Source: Hyphomicrobium_A sp964622715
GTDB taxonomy: Bacteria > Pseudomonadota > Alphaproteobacteria > Rhizobiales > Hyphomicrobiaceae
Assembly: GCA_964622715.1 (NCBI GenBank)
Contig: CAZURR010000001.1
Location: 1 to 64,000 of the forward strand
DNA length: 64,000 nucleotides
Direction of reading: 5' to 3'
Position 1 is the stretch's first letter, and the number at the start of each line of letters is the position of its first letter. The position numbers and the translations under genes were made by a program. This document shows, piece after piece, positions 26,455-34,947 of the stretch. The notes below the pieces were generated by a model. The model made no database searches. It saw only the letters and a list, made by a program, of their open reading frames with translations, and was not told the DNA's origin.

Positions 26455-26488
26455 TGCCAGAGGCGCCACTGCGGCGTATCTGGCATTT
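26455..26488 (+). terminator. Probable intrinsic terminator after WVCGP copy 2
   Basis: TGCCAGA pairs with TCTGGCA around an inner CGCC-ACTGC-GGCG stem, and the 3' side is followed by TTT. The hairpin stands 40 bases after the stop at 26414. The T-run is short, so efficiency is uncertain. Confidence 0.5.
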
Positions 26489-26666
26489 GACGTCGCGTTA
26501 TGTCTTGTCAGGGAAACGGCTCATCTTTGGTTTCGCGGATGAGGAACGCTGCGATGAATAAAGAGATCGCTGCAGTTGAAGTGAGCCAACCAGACCTGCG
26601 GCTACAATACGCGCATGCGAAGGCGCCCTAGGCCTACCGTTCAAGTTGTGATCCTTTGTTGCCAAC

Positions 26667-27776
26667 TTACCGCCGTTCCCCGCCCGCCAACCGTCGCTCC
26701 AGGAATGCCGAGTAGCGTGACATGCCGAAGCAGAAAATCCAAAAGATCACACCAGCGAAGAAGTAGCCTGTGGCTGCCGTCTGCGGGGAGAACCACTTGG
26801 CGTCCGATGAGATCGACTGCTGTACAATCCCTAGCAGATCGAACAAACCGATAATGAGAACGAGGCTGGTATCTTTGAAAAGCGCGATGAACGAATTGAC
26901 GATCCCGGGGATGACGAGCTTCAACGCTTGCGGCAGCACGATCAGCCCCATCTTTTGCGGATAAGATAGCCCTAGCGCATCGGCCGCCTCGTATTGGCCG
27001 CGCGGGATCGCCTGCAAGCCCCCACGGATCACTTCCGCCAGATACGCAGCGGAGAACAGCGCCACGCCGATCAGCGCGCGCAGTAGTTTGTCGAATGTGA
27101 CGTCGGGCGGCAGGAACAACGGCAGCATCACGGAGGCCATGAACAGCACCGTGACGAGCGGCACACCGCGCACAAACTCTATGAAGCCAATACACACCCA
27201 GCGCACGATCGGTAATTCAGAGCGCCGCCCCAGCGCCAATAGAATGCCGATTGGGAAAGACGCGGCAATACCAACGCTCGCCACCACCAGCGTCAGGAAC
27301 AGGCCACCCCAAAGCTCGGTCGCGACGTGCGGCAGCCAGAAGACGCCACCCGTCACCAAAATGAACCCAATGATCGGGAAGGCGATCAAAAGATAGATCG
27401 ACAGCCACAGCTTGCCCGGAACGCGCGGGATCATCAGCGGCACCAAACCGGCGAGTGCCAGCACATAAGTCAGATTGACACGCCAGCGCTCCGCGTCTGG
27501 GTAGCGGCCATACATGAAGAGGCCGAACTTATGGGTAATGAACGGCCAGCAAGCTCCGGCATCCGGCTTATTGCAAGCTGAGCCGTCGCTGCCGGCAAAC
27601 ACCGCACTGAAGAGCGCCCAATCGAGGAAACCGACGATGACGTACCAGACGACAACTAAGCAGATCAACGTGAGGATCGTGTTGCCCCACGAGGAGAAGA
27701 GATTGCCGCGCAACCAATCCGCCGACCTGTTGATCGGCCCGGTTTCCATCCAACTGCTGTGAACTTCGTGTGCCAT
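26667..27776 (-). CDS. aapM: General L-amino acid ABC transporter permease AapM
   Basis: A 369-residue inner-membrane permease of the His/Glu/Gln family. It has an N-terminal extension with several membrane helices, and the transporter core carries the EAA-type loop EVIRGGLQAIPRGQYEAADALGL that docks to the ATPase. The C-terminal QQSISSDAKWF and SRYSAFLERRL regions are typical of AapM. With AapQ it forms the channel of the aap importer. It starts 7 bases after aapQ and is the last gene of the unit. Confidence 0.94.
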   Translation of the reverse strand: MAHEVHSSWMETGPINRSADWLRGNLFSSWGNTILTLICLVVVWYVIVGFLDWALFSAVFAGSDGSACNKPDAGACWPFITHKFGLFMYGRYPDAERWRVNLTYVLALAGLVPLMIPRVPGKLWLSIYLLIAFPIIGFILVTGGVFWLPHVATELWGGLFLTLVVASVGIAASFPIGILLALGRRSELPIVRWVCIGFIEFVRGVPLVTVLFMASVMLPLFLPPDVTFDKLLRALIGVALFSAAYLAEVIRGGLQAIPRGQYEAADALGLSYPQKMGLIVLPQALKLVIPGIVNSFIALFKDTSLVLIIGLFDLLGIVQQSISSDAKWFSPQTAATGYFFAGVIFWIFCFGMSRYSAFLERRLAGGERR

Positions 27777-27783
27777 TGCCGCC

Positions 27784-28977
27784 CTACCGCTCCACCAGCG
27801 CCATGCGCGCGTTAAACCAGTTCATCAGCAGAGCGGTAAGCAGGCTGATTGCAAGGTAGACACCCATGGTGATCAGGATCACCTCAACTGCCTGATTGGT
27901 CTGATTGAGCACGGTGCCCGCGAACACCGACACGAGGTCGGGATAGCCGATCGCCACTGCCAGCGAGGAGTTCTTGGTGAGATTCAGGTATTGATTGGTC
28001 AGCGGCGGGATGATGACACGCATGGCCTGAGGAATGACGACAAGCCTCTGCACCTGCCAGGGGCGCAGCCCCAGTGCTGCAGCGGCCTCCTTTTGGCCGC
28101 GCGGAACCGCTTGGATACCGCTGCGCACGATTTCGGCAATGAAAGCTGCCGTATAGAGCGTCAGCCCAAGCAGCAGCGCGATCAGCTCCGGCAACAGCAC
28201 TATGCCGCCTTCGAGATTAAAGCGATCGGGCTCGGGATACTCGAAGGAAAGGGGCGCGCCGAACGCAAAAAAAGCCAAGAGCGGCGGTGCGACGACGACG
28301 GCAAGGCCATACCAAAATGCGGGAACCTGTTCGCCCGTCGCAAGCCGTTTGCGCTTCGCCCAAACACCGATGGCAACCGCAGCCGCAATGCCGGCGAGTA
28401 GAGCCATCAGCACCGCGCCGAAGCCGGGCTGCCAAACTGGCGCGGGAAGATAGAGTCCACGGTTGGTAACGCCAATCCCGAGCGGTAACTCCAGCGCCGC
28501 ATCTGGCAACGGCAACGCGATAAGTAGGGTGAAATACCAAGCTAAGAGCTGCAGCAGCAGCGGCACATTGCGCACAATCTCGACGTAGACGGTAGCAAGC
28601 CGCGCCACCAGCCAATTTGACGACAACCGCCCCAGCCCGATTATGAATCCAATAATGGTCGCCAGCACGATCCCGATAACGGCAACCAGCAGCGTGTTGG
28701 TGAGGCCAACCCAGAAGACCCGTCCGTACGTGCTGGTACTCGTGTACGGGATGAGCGTTTGCGAGATATCGAAACCTGAAGTGCGGTCGAGGAAGCCGAA
28801 CCCGGTCGCAATATTCTGCGCCTTGAGGTTCGCTGCCGTGTTGAGTGCGATCTCGATGAAGAACGCGGCGACGCCGACGAGCAACGCAATCTGCAAGATG
28901 ATCCCTCGCGTGCGCGGGTCATAGAGCCACGCGAAACTCTGCGTTGGTTGAGGTGGCTCGTTGCGTGCGTTCGCCAT
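27784..28977 (-). CDS. aapQ: General L-amino acid ABC transporter permease AapQ
   Basis: A 397-residue permease. The N-terminal part WLYDPRTRGIILQIALLVGV and FLDRTSGFDISQTLIPY are hallmarks of AapQ/BztB. The EAA loop is EIVRSGIQAVPRGQKEAAAALGL. About eight hydrophobic segments are visible. It follows aapJ after 15 bases and pairs with AapM in the membrane for broad amino-acid uptake. Confidence 0.95.
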   Translation of the reverse strand: MANARNEPPQPTQSFAWLYDPRTRGIILQIALLVGVAAFFIEIALNTAANLKAQNIATGFGFLDRTSGFDISQTLIPYTSTSTYGRVFWVGLTNTLLVAVIGIVLATIIGFIIGLGRLSSNWLVARLATVYVEIVRNVPLLLQLLAWYFTLLIALPLPDAALELPLGIGVTNRGLYLPAPVWQPGFGAVLMALLAGIAAAVAIGVWAKRKRLATGEQVPAFWYGLAVVVAPPLLAFFAFGAPLSFEYPEPDRFNLEGGIVLLPELIALLLGLTLYTAAFIAEIVRSGIQAVPRGQKEAAAALGLRPWQVQRLVVIPQAMRVIIPPLTNQYLNLTKNSSLAVAIGYPDLVSVFAGTVLNQTNQAVEVILITMGVYLAISLLTALLMNWFNARMALVER

Positions 28978-28992
28978 CGCCCCCTGCCCTCG

Positions 28993-30018
28993 CTAGCGGA
29001 TCGGCGGGGCGTAATGCAGCCCACCGTCTTTCCAGAGCTTATTCTGGTCGCGTGCGATGTTGAGCCGCGAACCTTTACCGACGTTGCGTTCAAACGATTC
29101 GCCGTAGTTGCCCACCTTCTTCACGATCTGATAAGCCCAATCGTTGTCGAGACCTATGCCCCTCCCGTAGTCGCCCTCCGTTCCCAGTAGTCGCCGGATT
29201 TCCGGGTTGCCCGATTTCAGCATCTCATCAACGTTGTCCTGCGTTACACTGAGCCCCTCCGCGTTGAGCCACGCAAAGAGCGACCATTGCACCAGGTTTA
29301 CCCATTGATCGTCGCCCTGGCGTACTGCGGGCCCGAGCGGCTCCTTAGAGATGATCTCGGGCAGCACCACATACGCGCTCGGATCCATGAGCTTGATACG
29401 TTGTGCATAAAGGCCAGATGCGTCGGTGGTGTAGGCGTCGCAACGGCCGAGGTTGAAGGCCGAGACCGCTTCTTCGTTCTTTTCGAACACCACCGGGTTG
29501 TAGGTCAGGCTGCGTGTGCGAAAGTAGTCGGCAACATTGAGTTCATTCGTCGTGCCCGTCTGCATGCAGATGCTGGCGCCGGCGAGTTGGGCCACCGATT
29601 TCAGCCCGAGCGACTTCCTCACCAAGAAACCTTGTCCGTCATAGTAAGTGACGCCGACAAAGGCGAGTCCCTGCTCAGTATCGCGGCTCATCGTCCATGT
29701 CGTGTTGCGCGATAACAAATCGATTTCGCCCGACTGAAGCGCCGTGAAGCGCTCCTTCGCCGACAGCGGCACGAACTTGACCTTCGTTGGATCCTTGAAG
29801 ATCGCGGATGCAACGCCACGACAAAAGTCGACATCGAGCCCCGTCCACTCGCCTTTATCGTCAGGTGCGCTGAAGCCAGCCAGCCCAATATTCACGCCAC
29901 AGCGCAGATCGCCACGCTTCTTGACTTCATCAAGCGTCGACGAGTGTGCATGCGTCGCGTTTGCCATGGCGATGAGACCGGCAGCAGCAGCTGCGAGAAT
30001 TCGGGTCTGGTGCCGCAT
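28993..30018 (-). CDS. aapJ: Amino acid ABC transporter substrate-binding protein AapJ
   Basis: A 341-residue periplasmic binding protein. The first 25 residues form a signal peptide ending in THAHS. The mature domain begins TLDEVKKRGDLRCGVN and shows family motifs LDVDFCRGVASAIF, LLSRNTTWTMSRDTE, ICMQTGTTNELNVADYF and GDDQWVNLVQWSLFAWLNAE. It delivers broad-range L-amino acids to AapQM. It lies 44 bases after the ATPase gene and is the second gene of the unit. Confidence 0.95.
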   Translation of the reverse strand: MRHQTRILAAAAAGLIAMANATHAHSSTLDEVKKRGDLRCGVNIGLAGFSAPDDKGEWTGLDVDFCRGVASAIFKDPTKVKFVPLSAKERFTALQSGEIDLLSRNTTWTMSRDTEQGLAFVGVTYYDGQGFLVRKSLGLKSVAQLAGASICMQTGTTNELNVADYFRTRSLTYNPVVFEKNEEAVSAFNLGRCDAYTTDASGLYAQRIKLMDPSAYVVLPEIISKEPLGPAVRQGDDQWVNLVQWSLFAWLNAEGLSVTQDNVDEMLKSGNPEIRRLLGTEGDYGRGIGLDNDWAYQIVKKVGNYGESFERNVGKGSRLNIARDQNKLWKDGGLHYAPPIR

Positions 30019-30062
30019 CGAATTGGCTCCTCAAACGACGGCCGGCGCGCAGGCGCCTAACT

Positions 30063-30839
30063 TCAATGAGCGAGAATCTGCGAAAGGAATTGGCGCGTGC
30101 GTTCTGACTTCGGGTGATCGAAGAACACATCGGGCGGGGCATCCTCTACGATCTGCCCCTCATCCATGAAGATAACGCGATCGGCCACCGCGCGGGCAAA
30201 GCCCATCTCATGGGTGACGACGAGCATGGTCATGCCCTGCTTGGCAAGCTCGCTCATGACGTCCAGCACCTCCTTCACCATCTCCGGGTCGAGCGCGGAC
30301 GTTGGCTCGTCAAACAGCATGATGCGCGGGCTCATGGCAAGCGAGCGCGCAATCGCAACGCGCTGCTGCTGCCCGCCCGAAAGCTGTCCTGGATATTTCA
30401 CGCCATGCTCGGAGATTTGCACGCGCTCCAGCAGTTGCATTGCAAGTTTCTCGGCAGCTGCGCGCGGCATCTTGCGCACCCAGATTGGCGCAAGGCTCAC
30501 ATTGTCGAGTACGGTGAGATGCGGAAACAGATTGAACTGCTGGAAGACCATGCCCACCTCGGAGCGCACGGTCTCGATCTGCCGCAGGTCATTGGTCAAC
30601 GTGTGCCCGTCGACGATGATTGTGCCTTTGTCGTGCGGCTCCAGCCGGTTGATACAGCGAATGAGCGTGGACTTTCCCGACCCTGATGGCCCGCAAATTA
30701 CAATCTTCTCGCCCGGACTTACCTCAAGTGAGACGTCATTTAAGGCGCGGAAGTCGCCGAACCACTTTTGCACGCCCGACATTTGGATTGCGAGCGCATT
30801 TGCCGACGCAGGCGCAGTGCTGACATGAGCTTCGGTCAT
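30063..30839 (-). CDS. aapP: Amino acid ABC transporter ATPase AapP
   Basis: A 258-residue ABC ATPase. Walker A is GPSGSGKST at residues 50-58, the Q-loop FQQFNLFPHLTV, the signature LSGGQQQRVAIARSLA, Walker B MLFDEPTSALDPE and the switch histidine in VTHEMGFARAVA. All fit the polar amino-acid importer class. In the classical rhizobial operon P is the last gene; here it is first, giving P-J-Q-M. The GNAT gene lies upstream on the same strand, about 50 bases away. Confidence 0.94.
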   Translation of the reverse strand: MTEAHVSTAPASANALAIQMSGVQKWFGDFRALNDVSLEVSPGEKIVICGPSGSGKSTLIRCINRLEPHDKGTIIVDGHTLTNDLRQIETVRSEVGMVFQQFNLFPHLTVLDNVSLAPIWVRKMPRAAAEKLAMQLLERVQISEHGVKYPGQLSGGQQQRVAIARSLAMSPRIMLFDEPTSALDPEMVKEVLDVMSELAKQGMTMLVVTHEMGFARAVADRVIFMDEGQIVEDAPPDVFFDHPKSERTRQFLSQILAH

Positions 30840-30890
30840 GATGCCCCCTCGATAAGCTTCGCCGGCATCATCCCTGCTAAGGGCCCGAGA

Positions 30891-31627
30891 TCAAGCCGTT
30901 TCTGCGGCAGACAGACGGCGGCCGAGGAAAACTACCTCATAAGTGCCGGACCTTGCGCGGCCAAGCTCATGAAATCCGCTACGCACATAAAAGCCAATGT
31001 TGCGCGCGCCGGCGCCTGTTACGACGTGAACCCCTGGGGCTCCTGTGCGCGCGGCGTCTACTGCAAAAGTGTCAATGAGGCGCGCACCGATGCCGAGGTT
31101 GCGATAAGCCGGCGCCAGGTTGACATGCAGGTGAGCTGGATAAGCCAGCGTCAGAGCGGCAAAATCTTTGAAGTAATCTATATCCCCGAAACGCGGTGTT
31201 CGTGCTGGATCGTCTAGGCTGCCGAGCAAGTAGCCGGCGAGTTTGCCATTGGTGTCGAACGCCAAATATGACCACTGCGGATCGTGCTCTAGATAGCGCC
31301 CGAGCCAACGCTCACGAAACACCTGCCTGTCCGCCTCGCCTGCAAACGACTTTGTTCCACTCGCCTCGAAGAAGATGACTTCGAGTGCCGGAAGNNNNNN
31401 NNNNNNNNNNNNNNNNNNNNNNNNNNNNNNNNNNNNNNNNNNNNNNNNNNNNNNNNNNNNNNNNNNNNNNNNNNNNNNNNNNNNNNNNNNNNNNCTGCAA
31501 ACGACTTTGTTCCACTCGCCTCGAAGAAGATGACTTCGAGTGCCGGAAGCAATTGTTCCCTTTGCGCGATGTCGCTCCACCGCTGGATCGCAATATCATC
31601 GCTACTGGATTCAGTCGCCCGGTTCAT
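30891..31627 (-). CDS. GNAT family N-acetyltransferase, reading frame broken by assembly gap
   Basis: The gene runs from the ATG at 31627 to a stop at 30891 but is interrupted by 100 N. The 55 bases on each side of the gap are identical, so if the two contig ends are overlapped (155 bases removed) one frame of exactly 194 codons results. That joined 193-residue protein reads from ...QREQLLPALEVIFFEASG through FAGEADRQVFRERW to the GNAT acetyl-CoA site YRNLGIGARLIDTFA and the end GARNIGFYVRSGFHELG. It acetylates an unknown amine. As deposited it would be annotated as a frameshift. Confidence 0.8.
31340..31394. repeat. 55-base direct repeat, left contig end
   Basis: Identical to 31495-31549 over all 55 bases. 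It abuts the N run, so it is best explained as the same genomic sequence assembled twice at two contig ends, not as a biological repeat. Confidence 0.9.
31395..31494. other. Assembly gap, 100 N
   Basis: Exactly 100 N, the usual placeholder for a scaffold gap of unknown size. It is flanked by identical 55-base ends; overlapping these restores the GNAT frame, so the true gap length is probably minus 55. Confidence 0.95.
31495..31549. repeat. 55-base direct repeat, right contig end
   Basis: Second copy of the 55-base sequence at 31340-31394. A shared length of 55 is what a de Bruijn assembler with that k-mer size would leave at a broken junction. Confidence 0.9.
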
Positions 31628-31675
31628 GGCACCAACTCTGCCTGCGTCAGCCGGCGCATGCCACCTGGAATTATG

Positions 31676-31704
31676 AAAAAAAAGGACCGGAACGAATCCG
31701 GCCC
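31676..31704 (-). terminator. Intrinsic terminator after Gly/Arg-rich gene
   Basis: Read on the minus strand, GGGCCGGA and TCCGGTCC form an 8-base-pair stem (one G-T pair) with a 5-base loop, followed directly by eight T. It lies 30 bases after the stop of the Gly/Arg-rich gene at 31734 and separates it from the GNAT gene. Confidence 0.85.
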
Positions 31705-31733
31705 TTTGAAGTCAAAATCTACGATCGCCCGGC

Positions 31734-32219
31734 TCAGTAGTAGTAGTTCCGGCAGCGATAGTAGCGGTCCCACCAATAAGGGCTGCCAGTTGCGTATGCT
31801 CTCCGCCTCAACCAGCCGCAGGTGCCGGTATAGTAGCCACCATAGTAGCCGTAGACACGCCCGCGGCGAAAACGCCGGCGACGATAGCGGCGTTTGTTAT
31901 AGCCACGATATCCGTAGACGCGTCCGCGACGGTAGCCGCGCCCGCGGAATCCGCGACGGCTACCATAAGCGCGCCCACGAAAACCACGTCCGCCGCGGAT
32001 TCCACGACCACCACCGAAACTTCGTCCGCCGCCACGAAATCCGCGTCCGCCGCCGCGAAAACCGCCGCCGCCGCCACGCCGGGCTATATGCGTCACCGTA
32101 TCAGCATTTTTCTCAATACCTAAATTGACGCTCGGAAGGGCTTGCGCCGGCGGAGGGGCGGCCAGCGCCGCAAACAGGCCTCCCGCCACGGCACATGCCA
32201 CCAATAAAGTTTTGTTCAT
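31734..32219 (-). CDS. Secreted Gly/Arg/Tyr-rich low-complexity protein
   Basis: A 161-residue protein. The N-terminus (KTLLVACAVAGGLFAALAA) is a signal peptide. After a short linker with THIARRG come about 80 residues of repeats such as GGGFRGGGRGFRGGGRSF and then YRRGRVYGYRGYNKRRYRRR. The C-terminal end has TGTCGWLRRRAYATGSPYWW and a second cysteine in YRCRNYYY. Composition suggests a basic, disordered envelope or extracellular protein. The ATG at 32219 has GAGAGGAG upstream; a longer frame lacks support. No family is recognised; similar Gly-rich secreted proteins are frequent in Hyphomicrobiales. Confidence 0.72.
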   Translation of the reverse strand: MNKTLLVACAVAGGLFAALAAPPPAQALPSVNLGIEKNADTVTHIARRGGGGGFRGGGRGFRGGGRSFGGGRGIRGGRGFRGRAYGSRRGFRGRGYRRGRVYGYRGYNKRRYRRRRFRRGRVYGYYGGYYTGTCGWLRRRAYATGSPYWWDRYYRCRNYYY

Positions 32220-32413
32220 TCTCGCGTCTCCTCTCACGCCGAACGTTATTTGCATCACGGCTTATTCCTAGCCGCTTCTCAGCACATGGTTGCTAACACC
32301 AAAATAGTCGAGGACTGCCACTGGATAACCTATACTTTCTTACATGAACGAATTGTAGCGCTTGCCAAAAAACTCCGAAAACGGATCGCATTTCTTCCAA
32401 ACCATAAATCCGC

Positions 32414-32758
32414 TCAGGCGCGTTCACGCGCAATTGTGGCGATCCATGGTGATGGAGCCGACGCTGGCTCCACTGCGCCGTAGTTTGGGCTGAAGGGTTC
32501 TGCTGGATTATCCAAAAACGGATCAGATCGCCTGCGCGGCGGGAGTTGTGCATCGCGGCCGTCGTCCTCGATTTCGACAGAGGGACGCAGCGAAAGGCCG
32601 GCAAAGCGGCCAACCTCATCCGACGCATGCCGAATTTTGCCCTCGGCACCGGGAGCTGTCGAGGCGCACCCACTGACCAGGACAGCCACCACAAGTCCCA
32701 CAATTTGGGCTGGCATTTTGGCACTCACCGGCCACCTGCCGCCACTCAACACATACAT
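32414..32758 (-). CDS. Putative lipoprotein of unknown function
   Basis: A 114-residue protein with a lipobox: AQIVGLVVAVLVSGCAST, where the cysteine after Val-Ser-Gly would be lipidated. The mature part is short, hydrophilic and Pro-rich (RPSVEIEDDGRDAQLPPRRR, DNPAEPFSPNYG). I chose the ATG at 32758, giving a signal with Arg and Lys before the hydrophobic core; the ATG at 32716 would leave only 16 uncharged residues before the cysteine. No homologous family recognised. Confidence 0.58.
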   Translation of the reverse strand: MYVLSGGRWPVSAKMPAQIVGLVVAVLVSGCASTAPGAEGKIRHASDEVGRFAGLSLRPSVEIEDDGRDAQLPPRRRSDPFLDNPAEPFSPNYGAVEPASAPSPWIATIARERA

Positions 32759-32863
32759 CACACGACCACCGCTTAACTGACACAACTGAGCCGATCCTGA
32801 TGGAGTTTGGTTAATGACAAGCTAAGACGCGTGCAGAAATGACAAAGGCCTGCCGTACGCTCG

Positions 32864-33490
32864 CTAGACGAGCCCGCTGGCACCGACGCCGCTAAACACG
32901 GCTTGCACGGCGATTGCCGCAAGCAGGATGCCGAACACGCGCATCAATACACGCTGTGCTGTGATGCCGATCATGGCATTCAGCTGCTGCGAAAGAAGGA
33001 GCAACGCAAGCGTAATTGCCATCACGGCGGCGAGCGCGGCAAGCGTCACGCCAAGGGCAGCCACATCCCCCTCGACATTCGCTGCAAGCAGAATGCCCGC
33101 ACTCATCGCACCAGGACCGGCAAGCAGTGGCGTGGCCAGTGGAAAGACGGCAATGTCATCTTTCGTTTGCGCTTCGGCGTCCTCCAATTGGGTCAGCTTG
33201 AAGGCGCTCGTTGGCCGCGCAAAGATCATATCGAGCGCAATAATTAATAGAATAATACCGCCCGCCGTCTGCAAGGCGGGAATCGTGACGCCGAGTTGAT
33301 CGAGAACCGGCTGGCCTAGCAACGTGAATACCAAAAGGATGAGACTTGCGATCAACGTGGCACGCACCGCGATGGCGGCACGCGCGCGGACCGTCATTTT
33401 TGGCGTTAGTGTCGCAAACAACACAGCCGCCTCAACCGGACCAATGGTGGCAAAGAAGGTTGTGAAACTTGTGAGCGCAATCTCAAGCAT
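32864..33490 (-). CDS. MarC family integral membrane protein
   Basis: A 208-residue inner-membrane protein with six hydrophobic segments. The N-terminal FTTFFATIGPVEAAVLF and the middle FPLATPLLAGPGAMSAGILL (the PLAxPLLAGPG loop) are diagnostic for the MarC/UPF0056 family. Once linked to multiple antibiotic resistance, the family's transport function is not settled. A polar loop (FKLTQLEDAEAQTKDDIA) separates helices 3 and 4. The ATG at 33490 diverges from the usg gene. Confidence 0.92.
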   Translation of the reverse strand: MLEIALTSFTTFFATIGPVEAAVLFATLTPKMTVRARAAIAVRATLIASLILLVFTLLGQPVLDQLGVTIPALQTAGGIILLIIALDMIFARPTSAFKLTQLEDAEAQTKDDIAVFPLATPLLAGPGAMSAGILLAANVEGDVAALGVTLAALAAVMAITLALLLLSQQLNAMIGITAQRVLMRVFGILLAAIAVQAVFSGVGASGLV

Positions 33491-33731
33491 CGCTCGTCAA
33501 AGCCTCGTAATTAACGCCAAATGCGTGTTCTGCGTTATCTCGAGCGCAACTGTTCTCCGGTTGCGATTCGAATGAGCGCGTCTTGATCCTCCTTATCAGC
33601 AGTCCTGCATCAATGCTGCTAGCACCTTGAGGCACCGCCACAATTTTATTGCGCGCCTCTCTCTCTGACATATCATTTGCTGACTGCATGATACGAGTCG
33701 GGATGGGGGCGTCTGATCGGTGGAGAAGACG

Positions 33732-34001
33732 ATGGCCAATTCTGAACTTGCCGCCCTAATGAAGGGCTACAGTCTGACGACGGCAGAGATCCTCTACCAT
33801 CTGCCCGATCATCCAGCCCTGCTGCAAAGCTACGTCTGGCAGGACTACGACCTCCATCCGCGCTTTCCCAAGCTCAAGGGATTCCTCGACTTCTGGTCGG
33901 CAAAGCTCGAAGGCAAACTCTATAAGGTCACCGTTGCTCACCACAAGCTGATCACGCCTGCTGAGGTACGCCTCGTCGGCGCAGAGCTCCGGGTGCACTA
34001 G
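33732..34001 (+). CDS. Usg-like family protein
   Basis: An 89-residue protein matching the Usg family, first noticed beside tryptophan genes in alphaproteobacteria. Family motifs are LTTAEILYHLPDHPALLQSY, VWQDYDLHPRFPKLKGFLDF and AEVRLVGAEL. Function is unknown. The ATG at 33732 is preferred to a GTG at 33720 because GGAGAAG lies just before it. It is monocistronic, with a divergent marC upstream and a convergent DUF1285 gene downstream. Confidence 0.87.
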   Translation: MANSELAALMKGYSLTTAEILYHLPDHPALLQSYVWQDYDLHPRFPKLKGFLDFWSAKLEGKLYKVTVAHHKLITPAEVRLVGAELRVH

Positions 34002-34067
34002 TAGACCACGTCGGCTTGTTGTTAATCTCCCGACAAACGATGGTACTGGCGACGTCGCAACACTGCG

Positions 34068-34649
34068 CTAAGATTCTTGCATCGTAAAAAACGTGCCCCC
34101 GCTCCATAGGCCGAGCACAGAACGGCCGTCGCGCATCTCCTCGCCTGCAAGTCCAACGAGATCATAATAGAGAGGTCGCGTGAGGAGCGCATCGAGGCGG
34201 CCGCGAACACGCACATACGGCTTAGGCCCGCCGCTCGGTTCTTGAAGCGAAAACCGCAAGGGATGCTCGGGGCCGCAGCGCAGAATGTCGTCGACGTTGG
34301 TGCGAAAGATCAGCTCTTGACCTTTCCCTGCGCCGTCCACCTCCATTTCGACAGCCAGGAACGGCGCGTCCTCGACCGCCACGTCCACCTTCTCGGCAGG
34401 CGTCACGAGGTAGGTGCGCCCGTCTGCGTCCTTCCTGAGCACGTTGGCAAAAAGCTTAATCAGCGACGGCCGCCTAATGGGGCTACCGCGATAGACCCAA
34501 GTCCCGTCAGCGCAGATCTTCAGCCCGATGTCGCCGCAATAGGGCGGATCCCAGCGCTCCACGGGCGGCGGCCCAGGATCACGCTCAGCCTGCAACAACG
34601 CCGCAATCCTGCCGATCTCCTCGCTCTGGGTCACTTTGGTGCGATCCAT
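34068..34649 (-). CDS. DUF1285 domain protein
   Basis: A 193-residue cytoplasmic protein of the DUF1285 family. Motifs include PPYCGDIGLKICADGTWVYR, PIRRPSLIKLFANVLRKDAD, YLVTPAEKVDVAVEDAPFLA and RPLYYDLVGLAGEE. The family is common in proteobacteria and has two small beta-rich domains; its role is unknown. No operon partner is evident. Confidence 0.86.
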   Translation of the reverse strand: MDRTKVTQSEEIGRIAALLQAERDPGPPPVERWDPPYCGDIGLKICADGTWVYRGSPIRRPSLIKLFANVLRKDADGRTYLVTPAEKVDVAVEDAPFLAVEMEVDGAGKGQELIFRTNVDDILRCGPEHPLRFSLQEPSGGPKPYVRVRGRLDALLTRPLYYDLVGLAGEEMRDGRSVLGLWSGGTFFTMQES

Positions 34650-34947
34650 TAGCGCCCAATCCCACCAGATCTTCGCTCAAGCATCCCCAATCATTCTATA
34701 TGCCCAATTGCCAACCGGCAGGTCTCCGGGCGACACTTCCCGTATGCTCGGAAGGTACTTTCTGAGCGGGAGGCCACAAGGAGCAAACATTTGCCTGGGC
34801 ATATCAGCAACTTTCGGTGGATGCGGCACGCTAGACACATACTAACGTAACATTCACTTGACCCGGGGCACTGCGGCCTCAATCGTTGAGTTTCATGCCT
34901 TCCAGACCGACATTTCCCTCGAAGCTGACAAGCGAGCCATTGCCATT
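34650..34947. other. Upstream region of the moxR operon
   Basis: About 300 bases between the divergent DUF1285 and moxR genes. I see no supported gene. It must contain both promoters; a CTTGAC matching the alphaproteobacterial -35 element is at about 34856-34861, but I find no convincing -10 partner. Confidence 0.4.

Noticed and set aside
31340..31549. Direct repeat as a possible attachment site or mobile-element footprint
   Set aside because: The repeat abuts an N run, and collapsing it restores a gene frame, so it is an assembly effect.
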